Assembly: GCA_038252405.1 (NCBI GenBank)
Contig: JBBSAJ010000009.1
Span: 1 to 64,000 of the forward strand
DNA: 64,000 bases
DNA from: DATCDE01 sp038252405
Lineage (GTDB): Bacteria > Actinomycetota > Actinomycetes > Prado026
Reading direction: 5' to 3'
In this document: positions 30,884-38,823 of the stretch, one piece after another
Numbering within the stretch: position 1 is the first letter of the stretch
How the letters are laid out: each line of letters starts with the position of its first letter
The notes under the pieces: generated by a model
What the model was told of the DNA's origin: nothing
What the model saw: the letters and a program-made list of their open reading frames with translations, nothing else
Databases searched by the model: none
Program-made: the position numbers and the translations under genes

Positions 30884-32746
30884 ATGCCGGCCCTGGACGG
30901 CCTGCGGGCCCTCGCGGTGGTCGCCGTCCTGCTGTACCACGCCGACGTGTCGTTCGTGCCCGGCGGCTTCCTGGGCGTGGACGTGTTCTTCGTGCTCAGC
31001 GGGTTCCTGATCACCGCGCTGCTCCTGCGCGAGCTGGGTCGCCGGGGCCGGATCGGGTTCGGGGCGTTCTACCTGGGCCGGGCCAGGCGGCTGCTGCCCG
31101 CCCTGTCCGTGCTGCTGTTGGTGGTGGCGCTGGCGGCCGCGTTCGTGGTGCGAGACGCCGCGAGCACGGTGCGCACCGACCTGCTGGCCGCCGTCGGCTA
31201 TGTCGCCAACTGGTGGTTCGTCGTCAAGGAGTCGTCGTACTTCGAGGGTCTGGGCCGGCCCCCGATGCTGCAGCACCTGTGGTCGCTGTCGGTGGAGGAG
31301 CAGTTCTACCTGCTCTGGCCGGTGGCCGCCCTGCTGGCCCACCGCTGGCGGCGGGCGCGCGGCGTGCTCATCGTGGCCGGGGGCGGAGCGCTGGCCTCGA
31401 CGCTGCTCATGGCCTGGCTGTCGGTACGCGGCGGGTACCCGGTCCCCAACGACCCGAGCCGGGTCTACTTCGGCACCGACACGCACGCCATGGGGCTGCT
31501 CGCCGGTGCCGCGCTGGCCTGCGTGTGGCAGACCTGGCAGCCGGACGGCGTGCGGCTGACCGAGCGTGGCCGGATCGCGCTGGAGGTCGCCGGACTGGTC
31601 GGCCTGAGCGGGGTGGTGGCGGCGTTCCTCGCCGTCGACGCCTACTCGACCGCGCTGTACCGGGGTGGGTTCCTGGTGCTTTCGGTGGGGACCGCGGCCC
31701 TGGTGGCGGCGATCAGCCAGCCCGAGACGCAGCTGTCCCGCCTGTTCGCCTGGGCGCCGCTGCGCTGGGTGGGGGAGCGCTCGTACGGGATCTACCTGTG
31801 GCACTGGCCGGTGTTCCTGGTCACCCGCCCCGGCCTCGACCTGCCGTGGGACGGTGGCTGGCTGCTGGCAGCGCGCATCGGGCTGGTCGTGGGGATCGCC
31901 GAGCTGTCCTACCGCTACGTCGAGATGCCGATCCGACGCGGTGCGCTGGCACGGGCGTGGCGGTCGTGGACGCAGCGCCCGGCGGCCGAGGCCCGGCGGC
32001 GGGGGATCGGTGCGGCGCTGGGCGCGGTCACCGCTGCCGTGCTGCTGGCGGCCACCGTGAGCGGCCTGGTGCACGCGCCGTCGGCGGACAGCAGCGCCCT
32101 GGCCCGCGAGCTGCAGCGGATCGGCTCCACGCTGCCGACCGGCGACCCGACGGACGGCCCGCCGGGCACCGCCCAGCCCACCCCGACGCCGACCAGCACC
32201 GCGCCGGCCGGGGCCGGTCCGGCGGCTCCCACCCCGGTGGCCCGCACCCTGATGGCCGCCCCTCCGGCCGTGCCGGTCGTCGTGCAGCCGGTCACCGCCG
32301 TGGGGGACTCGGTGCTGCTCGGCGCCGCACCCGCGATGCTGGCCCAGTTCCGGGCCGTGGTCATCGACGCCCACATCAGCCGCCAGCCGCGCGAGGTGTT
32401 CGACGAGGTGCGGGCCCTCAAGAAGGCGGGTCGGCTGGCGGCCGTGGTCGTCGTGCACGCCGGCACGAACGGCCTGGTCACCACCAAGGACCTCTCGGCG
32501 CTGCTCACCGACCTCAAGGACCGAGGTCGGGTGGTCCTGGTGAACACCGCCGCCGACCGCAGCTGGCGCGCCTACAGCGACCGCAGCTTCGCCCTGGTCG
32601 TGCCGCATTTCCCGAACGTGGTGCTGGTCGACTGGAACGCCCTGTCGGCGGGGCACCGGGACTGGTTCGTCTCGGACGGCGTCCACCTCACCAAGGACGG
32701 CGCCCGCGCCTACGCCGCCGCGATCGCCGCGGCCGTCACGGGCTGA
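30884..32746 (+). CDS. Acyltransferase-3/OafA-type membrane protein with SGNH domain
   Basis: The 620-residue protein has an N-terminal acyltransferase-3 membrane domain: MPALDGLRALAVVAVLLYH with the catalytic His, GVDVFFVLSGFLITALLL, FYLGRARRLLPAL and LWSLSVEEQFYLLWP, about ten helices. After a Pro/Thr-rich linker (about residues 410-455) comes an SGNH hydrolase-like domain with VGDSVLLGAAPAM, AGTNGLV and SDGVHLTKDGA. Such proteins O-acylate cell-surface glycans. ATG 30884 is used; AGGAG lies farther upstream near an in-frame GTC (about 30815), so the true start may be earlier. Confidence 0.9.
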   Translation: MPALDGLRALAVVAVLLYHADVSFVPGGFLGVDVFFVLSGFLITALLLRELGRRGRIGFGAFYLGRARRLLPALSVLLLVVALAAAFVVRDAASTVRTDLLAAVGYVANWWFVVKESSYFEGLGRPPMLQHLWSLSVEEQFYLLWPVAALLAHRWRRARGVLIVAGGGALASTLLMAWLSVRGGYPVPNDPSRVYFGTDTHAMGLLAGAALACVWQTWQPDGVRLTERGRIALEVAGLVGLSGVVAAFLAVDAYSTALYRGGFLVLSVGTAALVAAISQPETQLSRLFAWAPLRWVGERSYGIYLWHWPVFLVTRPGLDLPWDGGWLLAARIGLVVGIAELSYRYVEMPIRRGALARAWRSWTQRPAAEARRRGIGAALGAVTAAVLLAATVSGLVHAPSADSSALARELQRIGSTLPTGDPTDGPPGTAQPTPTPTSTAPAGAGPAAPTPVARTLMAAPPAVPVVVQPVTAVGDSVLLGAAPAMLAQFRAVVIDAHISRQPREVFDEVRALKKAGRLAAVVVVHAGTNGLVTTKDLSALLTDLKDRGRVVLVNTAADRSWRAYSDRSFALVVPHFPNVVLVDWNALSAGHRDWFVSDGVHLTKDGARAYAAAIAAAVTG

Positions 32747-32754
32747 CCCGGCAC

Positions 32755-32786
32755 TTGTCAGGGTGAGGACGGACTCACCGCCGTCC
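32755..32786. repeat. Palindrome family 2, degenerate half copy
   Basis: TTGTCAGGGTGAGGACGG at 32755-32772 equals the left arm of the copy at 56702, but the right arm is replaced by CCGTCCGTTCCGCG, leaving only a GGACGG/CCGTCC stem. It lies 9 bp after the acyltransferase stop. Confidence 0.6.
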
Positions 32787-32860
32787 GTTCCGCGACGACG
32801 CGGCCCGGCCACAAGGGACGAGTGATCCGATTTCGGCCGGTCAGGCGGCAGGATGCCCCC

Positions 32861-33982
32861 ATGACCGCCGTGCACTGGGCCGCCGGACTGGCCGGGCTCG
32901 TCACCATCGTGGGGACGACGTCCAGCGTGCTGCGCACCCTCGTCGTCCCACGCCAGCTCCGGTCCAAGCCGTCGGTGCTGGTGGCGCGCGCCGTGTCGGC
33001 GCCGTTCCGGCTGGTCGCCGACAGCCGTGGCTACGTCACTCGCGACCGCATCCTGGCCTGGACGGCGCCGGTGACGATCATCGTCCAGCTGAGCATGTGG
33101 CTGCTGATGTTCCTGGCCGGCTTCGGGCTGCTCGTCTACGCGGTGAGCGGCCTGGGGCTTGGCACGTCGCTGCGGGAGGCAGGGTCCAGCCTGTTCACGC
33201 TGGGCTTCGCCTCGACCGACCGCAGCCGGCTCACGGTGGTCGACTTCGTCGCAGCCATGGTCGGGCCGATCGTCATCGGCCTGCAGATCGGGTACCTGCC
33301 CTCCCTGTACGCGGCCTACAATCGGCGGGAGGCCGAGGTGACCATGCTCGACTCGCGGGCCGGCGAGCCCAACTGGGGGCCGGAGATCCTGGCCCGGCAC
33401 GCCTCGATCGCCTCGTTGGCGAACCTCAACGACATGTACCGCGACTGGGAGCGCTGGGCGGCCGACGTGTCGGAGAGCCACTCCAACTACCCGGTGCTGA
33501 TCTCGTTCCGGTCGCAGAAGCCGACCCGCAACTGGCTGGTCGGGCTGCTGTCGGTCATGGACTCGGCGGCCCTGCACCTGGCCTTCAACCCCTCGGTGCC
33601 GCAGGGGCAGCCGCGGCTGGCCCTGCGCATGGGTTTCGTCTGCGTCCGTGACCTGGCCCGCACCACCGGGCTCCGGTTCGACCCGGACCCGTCGCCGGAC
33701 GACTCGATCGAGCTGACCTACGACCAGTTCCTGGTGGGGGTCGGCCGGCTCGAGGCCGCCGGGTACCCGATGGAGCGCACCCCCGAGGAGGCCTGGCCAC
33801 ACTTTCGGGGCTGGCGGGTGAACTACGAGGCGAACGTGTACCAGCTGGCCCGGGTGATCGACGCGGTCCCCGCGCCGTGGAGCGGCCGCCGGCGCGGTGC
33901 CGTCGCCGTCCTCGAGCCGACGTCCCCGGTGGACCGCCGGCCCGGCGAACGGCGCGATCCGGCCCCCGGTCGGGGAGACTAG
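32861..33982 (+). CDS. Membrane protein with possible ion-channel-like core
   Basis: The 373-residue product has helices at about residues 3-20, 65-95 and 130-150 and a long soluble C-terminal region (about 150-373). Between helices two and three the sequence LREAGSSLFTLGFASTD resembles the pore loop of two-helix potassium channels (TLGFGD type) but lacks the final Gly-Asp, so this reading is weak. I do not recognise a named family. It precedes another membrane protein by 26 bp in the same direction and could form an operon with it. Confidence 0.6.
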   Translation: MTAVHWAAGLAGLVTIVGTTSSVLRTLVVPRQLRSKPSVLVARAVSAPFRLVADSRGYVTRDRILAWTAPVTIIVQLSMWLLMFLAGFGLLVYAVSGLGLGTSLREAGSSLFTLGFASTDRSRLTVVDFVAAMVGPIVIGLQIGYLPSLYAAYNRREAEVTMLDSRAGEPNWGPEILARHASIASLANLNDMYRDWERWAADVSESHSNYPVLISFRSQKPTRNWLVGLLSVMDSAALHLAFNPSVPQGQPRLALRMGFVCVRDLARTTGLRFDPDPSPDDSIELTYDQFLVGVGRLEAAGYPMERTPEEAWPHFRGWRVNYEANVYQLARVIDAVPAPWSGRRRGAVAVLEPTSPVDRRPGERRDPAPGRGD

Positions 33983-34008
33983 CCGGACCGAGCGGACAGG
34001 AGGCCGGC

Positions 34009-34755
34009 GTGCCGGACGACGAGGAGCAGGACGGCGCAGCGATCGTCGAGCTGCCGGCGCACACCCGGCAGTGGATTGCGCTGTTCGTGCCCAGCGGTAG
34101 CGCCCCCGGGTGGCTGCGGGTGACGGAGGTCGAGCAGCGCGGGGCCGCCGCGCTGTCGGTCGTGGTGGCCATCGTGCTGCAGCTCGCGCTGCCGGACACG
34201 CTGACCTTCGGGCCGCACTGGCTGCTGCCGGCGCTCGAGGCGGTGCTGCTGGTGGCCCTGGTCGGCAGCCAGCGGGTCCTCGGCCACGCGGTCGCTTCCC
34301 GCCTGCGTCCGCTGGCGCTCACCCTGGCCGGGACGGTGGCCGCGGCGAACCTGACGTCGACCGGGCTGCTCGTGGTCACCCTGGTGAGCGGCACGGCGCT
34401 GAGCGCCCAGCAGCTGCTGTCGACCGGGCTGCTGGTCTGGGTCACCAACGTCATCGCGTTCGCGCTGATCTACTGGGAGCTGGACCGAGGCGGGCCGGTG
34501 TCCCGCGCGATGATGTCGGACAGCTACCCGGACTTCCTGTTCCCGCAGATGGCCACGCCGGGGGTGGCGGCCATGGACTGGGAGCCGCGGTACGTCGACT
34601 ACGTGTACGTGTCGTTCACCAACGCTACGGCGTTCAGCCCGACCGACACGATGCCGCTGTCCCGCTGGGCGAAGGCCCTCATGCTGGTCCAGTCAGCGGT
34701 CGCGCTGGTCACCGTGGGGCTGGTCTTCGCGCGGGCGGTCAACATCCTGCACTGA
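34009..34755 (+). CDS. Multi-helix membrane protein
   Basis: The 248-residue product has about five hydrophobic helices (near residues 45-65, 66-85, 100-130, 135-160 and 220-245). It also has the stretch WEPRYVDYVYVSFTNATAFSPTDTMPLSRWAKALM before the last helix. The latter pattern occurs in actinobacterial membrane proteins related to ion channels (pore loop SFTNATAFSPTD). AGGAGG precedes GTG 34009. The 3' end overlaps the convergent DUF4126 gene by 63 bp. The function is unknown; pairing with the upstream gene suggests a joint role. Confidence 0.65.
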   Translation: MPDDEEQDGAAIVELPAHTRQWIALFVPSGSAPGWLRVTEVEQRGAAALSVVVAIVLQLALPDTLTFGPHWLLPALEAVLLVALVGSQRVLGHAVASRLRPLALTLAGTVAAANLTSTGLLVVTLVSGTALSAQQLLSTGLLVWVTNVIAFALIYWELDRGGPVSRAMMSDSYPDFLFPQMATPGVAAMDWEPRYVDYVYVSFTNATAFSPTDTMPLSRWAKALMLVQSAVALVTVGLVFARAVNILH

Positions 34756-35364
34756 CGGCGCCTGGCAGGTCGCGGCCGGCTCCTCCCGGCGGCTGAGCCG
34801 GGCCTGCAGCGAGGTCACGGCGCGGGCCAGCCGTCGCCACAGCGCCACCACGGCGACCGTGCCCGCGACCAGCACGGCGGCTGCGACCCCTGCGGCGATC
34901 CACGGGTGCCGGGTGGCGAGCAGGACGACGACGGCGACCAGGCCGTCCTCGGTGGTGCTGGTGGCCACGGTGGTGACCGGCTCGGGGGAGGCGTTGACGG
35001 CCAGCCGGAACCCCGACTTGAGGCTGTGGCTCGCCAGCGCGGTGCCACCGCCGAGCACGGCCGCCCACCCCTGGCTGATGTCCCCAGCCTGTCCCGCGAG
35101 CAGGGCGCCCAGCCAGGCACCGACGGCCGGCCGGACGAGGGTGGAGACGCCGTCCCAGATGCTGTCCAGGTAGGGGATCTTGTCAACCACGAACTCGACG
35201 GCGAACAGCACGCCGGAGACGACCAGGACCGGGGTCGACTGCAGCGTCGCGGGGACCCCGTCGATCCCGCCGTACCGGCCGAGCAGCCCGGTGAGGAGCA
35301 CGACCAGGTAGGCGTTGAGCCCGCTGGCCCAGCCGCCGGTGAAGACCAACGGGAGCGCTTCCAC
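34693..35364 (-). CDS. DUF4126-family membrane protein
   Basis: The 223-residue protein has Gly/Ala-rich helices: LPLVFTGGWASGLNAYLVVLLTGLLGR at the N-terminus and FVVDKIPYLDSIWDGVSTLVRPAVGAWLGAL, then GGGTALASHSLKSGFRLAVNASPEP, which I recognise as DUF4126. A C-terminal helix (residues about 170-195) precedes a charged tail. The function is unknown. The start is GTG 35364. Its tail is read antisense to the end of the preceding plus-strand gene. Confidence 0.75.
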   Translation of the reverse strand: MEALPLVFTGGWASGLNAYLVVLLTGLLGRYGGIDGVPATLQSTPVLVVSGVLFAVEFVVDKIPYLDSIWDGVSTLVRPAVGAWLGALLAGQAGDISQGWAAVLGGGTALASHSLKSGFRLAVNASPEPVTTVATSTTEDGLVAVVVLLATRHPWIAAGVAAAVLVAGTVAVVALWRRLARAVTSLQARLSRREEPAATCQAPSVQDVDRPREDQPHGDQRDR

Positions 35365-35428
35365 GGGCCCGACGCTATCGGCCACCGCCCGCTGCGGGTC
35401 GGCCGGACCGGTGTGGCAGGCTCGCCCG

Positions 35429-36037
35429 GTGAGCTCCATCACCAACGCGCTGAGCCACCTGCACGGCTGGCCCGCGTACCTGATCGTGGCCGCCCTGGTG
35501 TTCGTGGAGGATGCGTTGTTCGTCGGCTTCGTCGTCCCCGGGGAGACCGCGGCGGTGGTCGGCGGCTTCCTGGCCTACACCGGCCGCGTGCAGCTCGGGC
35601 CGATGATCGTGACCGTCGTCCTCGCGGCGATCGTCGGGGACAGTGTGGGGTTCGAGGTCGGCCGGCTCCTGGGACCGCGGCTGCTCGCGGTGGAGCGGCT
35701 GCAGCGGCACCAGCACCGGCTGGACAAGGCGCAGGACCTGCTGCGTCGCCGCGGCGGCCCGGCCGTCTTCCTGGGCCGCTTCGTGTCGTTCTTCCGCGCG
35801 GTGATGCCGGCGCTCGCGGGCACCTCGCGGATGCACTACCCGACCTTCCTGGCCTACAACGCGGCCGGCGGTCTGATCTGGGGCACCGGGTTCGTGCTGA
35901 TCGGCTACCTGGCCGGCCACTCGTACGCGGCCGTCGCGAGCGTGGTCGGCAGGGACCTCGCGCTCGCGATCGGCGTGCTGGCCGCGATCGCCGTCGGGGT
36001 GGTCGTGCTCAGGAGGCGTCGGGCCGCGAGCGACTGA
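35429..36037 (+). CDS. DedA-family membrane protein
   Basis: The 202-residue protein shows the DedA/SNARE-associated pattern: VEDALFVGFVVPGETAAVVGGFLA (the E-x-x-x-x-x-P-G-E motif) and GDSVGFEVGRLLG. It also has GGPAVFLGRFVSFFRAVMPALAGTSRMHYPTFLAYNAAGGLIWG with the conserved G-R-F-x3-R and a re-entrant loop. DedA proteins are lipid scramblases or undecaprenyl-phosphate flippases. GTG 35429 begins the conserved part. It is convergent with gatD, overlapping by 29 bp. Confidence 0.9.
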   Translation: MSSITNALSHLHGWPAYLIVAALVFVEDALFVGFVVPGETAAVVGGFLAYTGRVQLGPMIVTVVLAAIVGDSVGFEVGRLLGPRLLAVERLQRHQHRLDKAQDLLRRRGGPAVFLGRFVSFFRAVMPALAGTSRMHYPTFLAYNAAGGLIWGTGFVLIGYLAGHSYAAVASVVGRDLALAIGVLAAIAVGVVVLRRRRAASD

Positions 36038-36785
36038 CCCGCTCGGCAGCAATCTTGCGGTGCACCCGGACCGACTCGGGGGCGGCCGCGATCCGCTCGG
36101 AACGCCACTGGTCCACGAGCGGGTCGGCCAGCGGTGCCATCGGACCGGCGGCCCAGGAGAGCAGCAGGTCGGCCAGCGCCGGGTTGCGGGCCAGCACCGG
36201 GCCGTGCAGGTAGGTGCCGAGGGCGTGCCCGGCCAGCACCCCCTCGGTGCCGTGGTCGTCGTTGCCGAACCCGACCCGGACCCGGCCCAGCGGGACGGCG
36301 GAAGGGCCGAGGACGGTGCGACCGCCGTGGTTCTCGAACCCGGTGAGCACGGGCAGTCCGAGCTCGGCGGCCGGGTCGGTGACCAGCTCGCCGATGGCCC
36401 GCCAGGGGCCGGGGCTGGTCACCAGGTCGAAGACCTCGAGGCCGGCTACGGGCGCGCCGTCCGGCCCGGGGAACTCCCGGCCCAGCATCTGCATCCCCGC
36501 GCACACCGCGAGCAGGGGGGCGCCCCTGCCGACGGCGTCGGCGAGGGCGCCGTCGGCGCGCATCATGGCGGTGGCGGCGACCTGCGCGGCGTCCTCGGCG
36601 CCACCGATCAGGTAGACGTCGCCCTGCCGGGGCAGCGGCTGGCCGGGGGCCACCGACACCGTCTCGACGGCCACCCCGTGCCGTCGGGCCCGTTGCGCGA
36701 GCACCAGCAGGTTGCCGTGGTCGCCGTAGGTGCCCAGCAGCGCGGGGTACACCTCGATGATCCGCAGGGCCGAGGGGCCGCTCAC
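36009..36785 (-). CDS. gatD: Lipid II isoglutaminyl synthase, glutaminase subunit
   Basis: The 258-residue glutamine amidotransferase has the nucleophile in LLAVCAGMQMLG (Cys of the class I triad) and a His in GTYLHGPVLARNP. It begins with IIEVYPALLGTYGDHGNLLVL as GatD proteins do. It supplies ammonia to MurT for amidation of the second residue (D-Glu to D-iso-Gln) of lipid II. Its GTG start overlaps the murT stop (GTGA), so the two subunits are coupled. Confidence 0.93.
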   Translation of the reverse strand: MSGPSALRIIEVYPALLGTYGDHGNLLVLAQRARRHGVAVETVSVAPGQPLPRQGDVYLIGGAEDAAQVAATAMMRADGALADAVGRGAPLLAVCAGMQMLGREFPGPDGAPVAGLEVFDLVTSPGPWRAIGELVTDPAAELGLPVLTGFENHGGRTVLGPSAVPLGRVRVGFGNDDHGTEGVLAGHALGTYLHGPVLARNPALADLLLSWAAGPMAPLADPLVDQWRSERIAAAPESVRVHRKIAAERVSRSRPDAS

Positions 36786-38035
36786 CGGCGGGCCTCCTGG
36801 CTCCACGGCGGGCTGGCCAGCAGGTCCTGCAGCGCGGTGTAGCTGGCCACGACGTCCACCGGGCCGGCGGGCAGCCCGGCCAGAGCGTCGTCCAGGCTCT
36901 CGGCCAGCCGCGGCCGGGCGCCGGCGGTCTCCAGCCGGATCGCCATGTCCAGCCGGCGCTCGCCGAACACCCGCACCTCCCGACCGGCCAGCGACTCGAA
37001 CGGGACGTCGTACAGCCAGGACAGGTCCCGGCCGTCCGCGGCGCGCCCGTTGCTGGCGAAGACCAGGGGGCGCCCGCCGCCGGCGAGCATGTCCAGCACC
37101 TCCGACCAGCTGGCCGGGTTCTTGGCCAGCAGCAGCCGCACCTCGTGCTCGCCCCTGCGCACGGTGGAGAACCGCCCCTCGACGCCGCCGACCTTCGCCG
37201 CGGCGGCCAGCGCGGGCTCGGGGGCGACCCCCAGCTCGCCGGCGGCGACCACGGCCAGCGCGGCGTTGCCGAGGTTGGCCCGGCCCGGCAGCGACAGCTC
37301 GATCCGTCGCCGCACCCCGGACGGGTCGACCAGCTCGTCGCCGTCCACCCGCCAGTCCGGCTCGGGGCGGGCGAAGCCGCAGCCGGTGCACCACCAGTGG
37401 TCCCCGTCGCGGGACAGCAGCGCCCCGCAGGCCGGGCACAGCGTGGAGTCCAGGGCCCACCGGTACGGCGTGCCCACCCAGACGGCGCGCGGTGCGGCGG
37501 CCGCGGCGTAGGTGGTCAGCGGGTCGTCGCAGGTGGTGATCGCGACGGTCCCGGCCGGCGCCTGGGCGAGCATGCGCCGCCAGCTCTCGACCAGGTCGGC
37601 CACCCCTCCGTACCGGTCCAGCTGGTCCCGGCTCAGGTTGGTGAGCACCACGACCCGCGCGTCGGTCGCGGCCAGCGTCGCCGGCAGGTAGTACTCGTCG
37701 ACCTCGAGCACGGCCGTGGGGGAGCGGTCGTCGAGCAGCGCCGTGGCGATGCCGGTGGTCATGTTGGAGCCGGTGGAGTTGTTGGCCACCGGCACCCTGC
37801 TGCGGACCGCATCGGTGAGGAACCTCGTGGTGGTGGTCTTGCCGTTGCTGCCGCTGACCAGGGCGCAGGTGCGCCCGGCGGCCAGCCGGCGGACGGCGTC
37901 CGGCGCCAGGCGCAGCAGCACCTGACCGCCGATCACGGTGCCGCTGCCCCGGCCCAGGGCGCGGGAGGTGACGGCCGCCGTCCGCGCAAGCGTGGCGGCC
38001 GCCCAGAAGGGCAGCACGAGGGTCGATCCTGCCAT
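36782..38035 (-). CDS. murT: Lipid II isoglutaminyl synthase, Mur-ligase subunit
   Basis: The 417-residue Mur-ligase-like protein has the ATP loop SGSNGKTTTTRFL, VANNSTGSNMTTGIATAL, EVDEYYLPATL and TNLSRDQLDRYGGVADL. A zinc ribbon CPACGALLS...WWCTGCG interrupts the central domain, a MurT hallmark. The C-terminal part has the DUF1727 region (DLSWLYDVPFESL). It activates the lipid II glutamate with ATP and takes NH3 from GatD. ATG 38035 begins the conserved part. Confidence 0.94.
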   Translation of the reverse strand: MAGSTLVLPFWAAATLARTAAVTSRALGRGSGTVIGGQVLLRLAPDAVRRLAAGRTCALVSGSNGKTTTTRFLTDAVRSRVPVANNSTGSNMTTGIATALLDDRSPTAVLEVDEYYLPATLAATDARVVVLTNLSRDQLDRYGGVADLVESWRRMLAQAPAGTVAITTCDDPLTTYAAAAAPRAVWVGTPYRWALDSTLCPACGALLSRDGDHWWCTGCGFARPEPDWRVDGDELVDPSGVRRRIELSLPGRANLGNAALAVVAAGELGVAPEPALAAAAKVGGVEGRFSTVRRGEHEVRLLLAKNPASWSEVLDMLAGGGRPLVFASNGRAADGRDLSWLYDVPFESLAGREVRVFGERRLDMAIRLETAGARPRLAESLDDALAGLPAGPVDVVASYTALQDLLASPPWSQEARR

Positions 38036-38090
38036 CTCCGCGCGGCGATGCCGGCAGCCAGGGCGCCCCTTGTGCTGCCACAATCGCGGG

Positions 38091-38816
38091 ATGAGCGAAC
38101 GACCGCCGCTGCCCCCGCTGGACATCGAGGTGGGCCGGGTGCTCGCCGTCGTGGCCCACCCGGACGACCTGGAGTACGGCGCCGCCGCGGCGGTGGCCGC
38201 CTGGACGGACGCCGGTCACGAGGTGGTCTACCTGCTGGCCAGCCGGGGCGAGGCCGGGATCGACGGGATGCCCCCGCAGGAGGCGGCCCGGGTGCGCACC
38301 GCCGAGCAGGTGGCCGGTGCCGCCGTCGTCGGGGTCTCGACCGTGGAGTTCCTGGACCACCCCGACGGCGTGATCGAGTACGGGCTGCCGCTGCGGCGGG
38401 ACATCGTCGACGCGATCCGCCGGCACCGTCCGGACACCCTACTGCTGTTCAACCACACCGACACGTGGGGCCCCGGACGGCTGAACTCGCCGGACCACCG
38501 CAACGTGGGGCGGGCGGCGCTGGACGCGGTCGGGGACGCCGGGAACCGGTGGGTGTTCCCCGAGGCGGGGCCGCAGCCGCACGGCGGGGTACGGCACGCC
38601 GTGGTCACCGGTACGCCCACGCCGACGCACGCGATGGACGTCTCGGCGAGCGTCGACCGGGCCGTCGCGTCGCTGGCCGAGCACCGGGCCTACCTGGACG
38701 GGCTGGGCGACCACCCGATGGCCGACCCCGAGTTCGTGCGGGCCTGGCTGGAGACGGCCGCGGAGCGGCTGCCCGGCGCGCGGGCCGCGCTCAGCGTCGA
38801 GCTGTACAGCTTCTGA
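38091..38816 (+). CDS. PIG-L-family deacetylase
   Basis: The 241-residue product has the zinc motif VVAHPDDLEYGAAA (AHPDDxE) and a downstream His in LNSPDHRNVGRAALDAV. It also has LLASRGEAGIDGMPPQEAARVRTAEQ, typical of the LmbE/PIG-L family (MshB and related N-acetylglucosaminyl deacetylases). The substrate is unknown; mycothiol-pathway or glycoside roles are possible. It is divergent from murT-gatD with 55 bp between the starts. Confidence 0.9.
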   Translation: MSERPPLPPLDIEVGRVLAVVAHPDDLEYGAAAAVAAWTDAGHEVVYLLASRGEAGIDGMPPQEAARVRTAEQVAGAAVVGVSTVEFLDHPDGVIEYGLPLRRDIVDAIRRHRPDTLLLFNHTDTWGPGRLNSPDHRNVGRAALDAVGDAGNRWVFPEAGPQPHGGVRHAVVTGTPTPTHAMDVSASVDRAVASLAEHRAYLDGLGDHPMADPEFVRAWLETAAERLPGARAALSVELYSF

Positions 38817-38823
38817 GCAGCGG

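Noticed and set aside
30584..33802. A 1072-residue minus-strand frame across acyltransferase and membrane-protein genes
   Set aside because: It is antisense to two clear genes, rich in His/Gln/Arg/Gly, and has no recognisable domain.
36009..38426. One 805-residue GatD fusion frame
   Set aside because: The upstream part is an out-of-frame reading of murT and the deacetylase; murT and gatD are separate with a GTGA overlap.
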